NCBI GenBank assembly: GCA_016191715.1
Contig: JACPVN010000087.1
Location: forward strand, 1-6,105
Origin: Ignavibacteriota bacterium
GTDB lineage: Bacteria > Bacteroidota > Ignavibacteria > UBA10030 > SZUA-254
DNA length: 6,105 bases
Reading direction: 5' to 3'
Part shown: piece by piece, positions 5,662 through 6,105 of the stretch
How positions within the stretch are numbered: position 1 is the stretch's first letter
How the letters are laid out: every line of letters begins with the position of its first letter
Translations under genes and position numbers: made by a program
The notes under the pieces: generated by a model
What the model saw: the letters and a program-made list of their open reading frames with translations, nothing else
The model's database searches: none
Told to the model about the DNA's origin: nothing

Positions 5662-6105
5662 TTATTCCTTTCGGGTGTTGAATCGTAGGATTCTCAGTCC
5701 GTTCACTATTACCACCAACGTCGCGCCATCATCCGCGATGATTGCCATCCACAAGGTAGCGACTCCAAACATTCCCAATACAAGAAACACTAATTTGGTG
5801 AAAAGCGCGATGGCAATGTTTTGTTTGATAATTGAGAGAGTTTTTTTACTGAGTGAAATGATAAACGGAAGTTTTGATAACTCATCCGACATCAATACAA
5901 CATCGGCTGCTTCGAGCGAAACATCGGTTCCGGTTTTTCCCATCGCGATACCGACCGTTGCCGATGCAAGTGCCGGCGCATCGTTCACTCCATCGCCGAC
6001 CATGGCAACTGCTCCATATTGTTCTTTCAATCTGTTGATGTGTTGTAATTTTTCTTCGGGTAAGATTTGACAACGGACTTCATCAACACCAACGTGTTCT
6101 GCCAA
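5662..6105 (-). CDS. P1B-type heavy-metal-transporting ATPase, C-terminal part, cut by the window edge
   Basis: The last 147 residues of an inner-membrane metal-efflux P-type ATPase. The frame is open to the right edge, and the first visible codon (TTG, Leu) is internal, not a start. Visible are the end of the phosphorylation domain with ILPEEKLQHI (14-23), the hinge motif MVGDGVNDAPAL (35-46) that binds Mg2+ near the ATP site, and GIAMGKTGTDVSLEAADVVL (52-71). Two C-terminal membrane helices follow at about 96-114 and 117-138. The last helix holds ADDGATLVVIVNGLRILR. Its Asp before Gly corresponds to the Asp of the Zn2+/Cd2+/Pb2+ group (P1B-2, ZntA/CadA), unlike the MxxSS of Cu+ pumps or the HEG(G/S)T of CoaT-type pumps. 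Zn/Cd/Pb specificity is therefore likely but rests on one helix, since the CPC-type motif is outside the window. It ends normally at a TAA, convergent with the response regulator. Confidence 0.95.
   Translation of the reverse strand: MAEHVGVDEVRCQILPEEKLQHINRLKEQYGAVAMVGDGVNDAPALASATVGIAMGKTGTDVSLEAADVVLMSDELSKLPFIISLSKKTLSIIKQNIAIALFTKLVFLVLGMFGVATLWMAIIADDGATLVVIVNGLRILRFNTRKE

Noticed and set aside
5662..6105. Treating the TTG at the right edge as a start, giving a small 147-aa protein
   Set aside because: The first visible residues are mid-domain sequence of a P-type ATPase, so the gene simply continues beyond the window.

Overview
The window looks like ordinary chromosomal DNA from a member of the Bacteroidota/FCB group, perhaps a deep lineage such as Ignavibacteria/Kryptonia. 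This is inferred from family content and promoter style, not from a marker gene. The clues are a DUF5916 outer-membrane-type protein with a CBM9-like N-terminus, a Trp-rich DUF6600 protein, weak Shine-Dalgarno sequences before several starts, and a TAnnTTTG-type promoter element. Base composition is moderate, with no obvious sign of transfer, and I see no IS element, CRISPR array, tRNA or rRNA.

Layout from left to right. (1) Positions 1-270, minus strand: the first 90 codons of a PHP-domain metallophosphoesterase of the YciV/TrpH kind, cut by the left edge. (2) 325-1050, minus: a complete Crp/Fnr-family regulator that sits 54 nt upstream of the PHP gene and probably shares a transcript with it. 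(3) 1051-1259: a divergent control region with a sigma-70-like promoter facing left, a Bacteroidota-like promoter facing right, and a perfect 7-1-7 palindrome beside the rightward promoter. (4) 1260-3692, plus: a secreted DUF5916 protein (810 aa) with an N-terminal carbohydrate-binding-module-9-like domain and a beta-barrel-like remainder. (5) 3693-3766: a convergent gap with a hairpin. (6) 3767-4969, minus: a 400-aa exported protein with a Trp/Gly/Tyr-rich DUF6600 domain and a 227-residue Arg/Glu/Gln-rich disordered tail. (7) 4970-5237: a divergent control region with a rightward promoter and a GC-rich hairpin followed by five T. (8) 5238-5642, plus: a stand-alone receiver-domain response regulator. 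(9) 5662-6105, minus: the C-terminal 147 residues of a P1B-type heavy-metal ATPase, cut by the right edge.

The genes do not form one obvious system. The clearest functional links are the crp-PHP pair and the possibility that the Crp-like protein acts in the shared region between it and the DUF5916 gene. Two envelope proteins of unknown function (DUF5916 and DUF6600) lie convergently. I found no strong candidate for a wholly new biological system. The items most worth a second look are the Arg-rich tail of the DUF6600 protein, the palindrome in the crp/DUF5916 region, and the hairpin that overlaps the predicted start of the response-regulator transcript.
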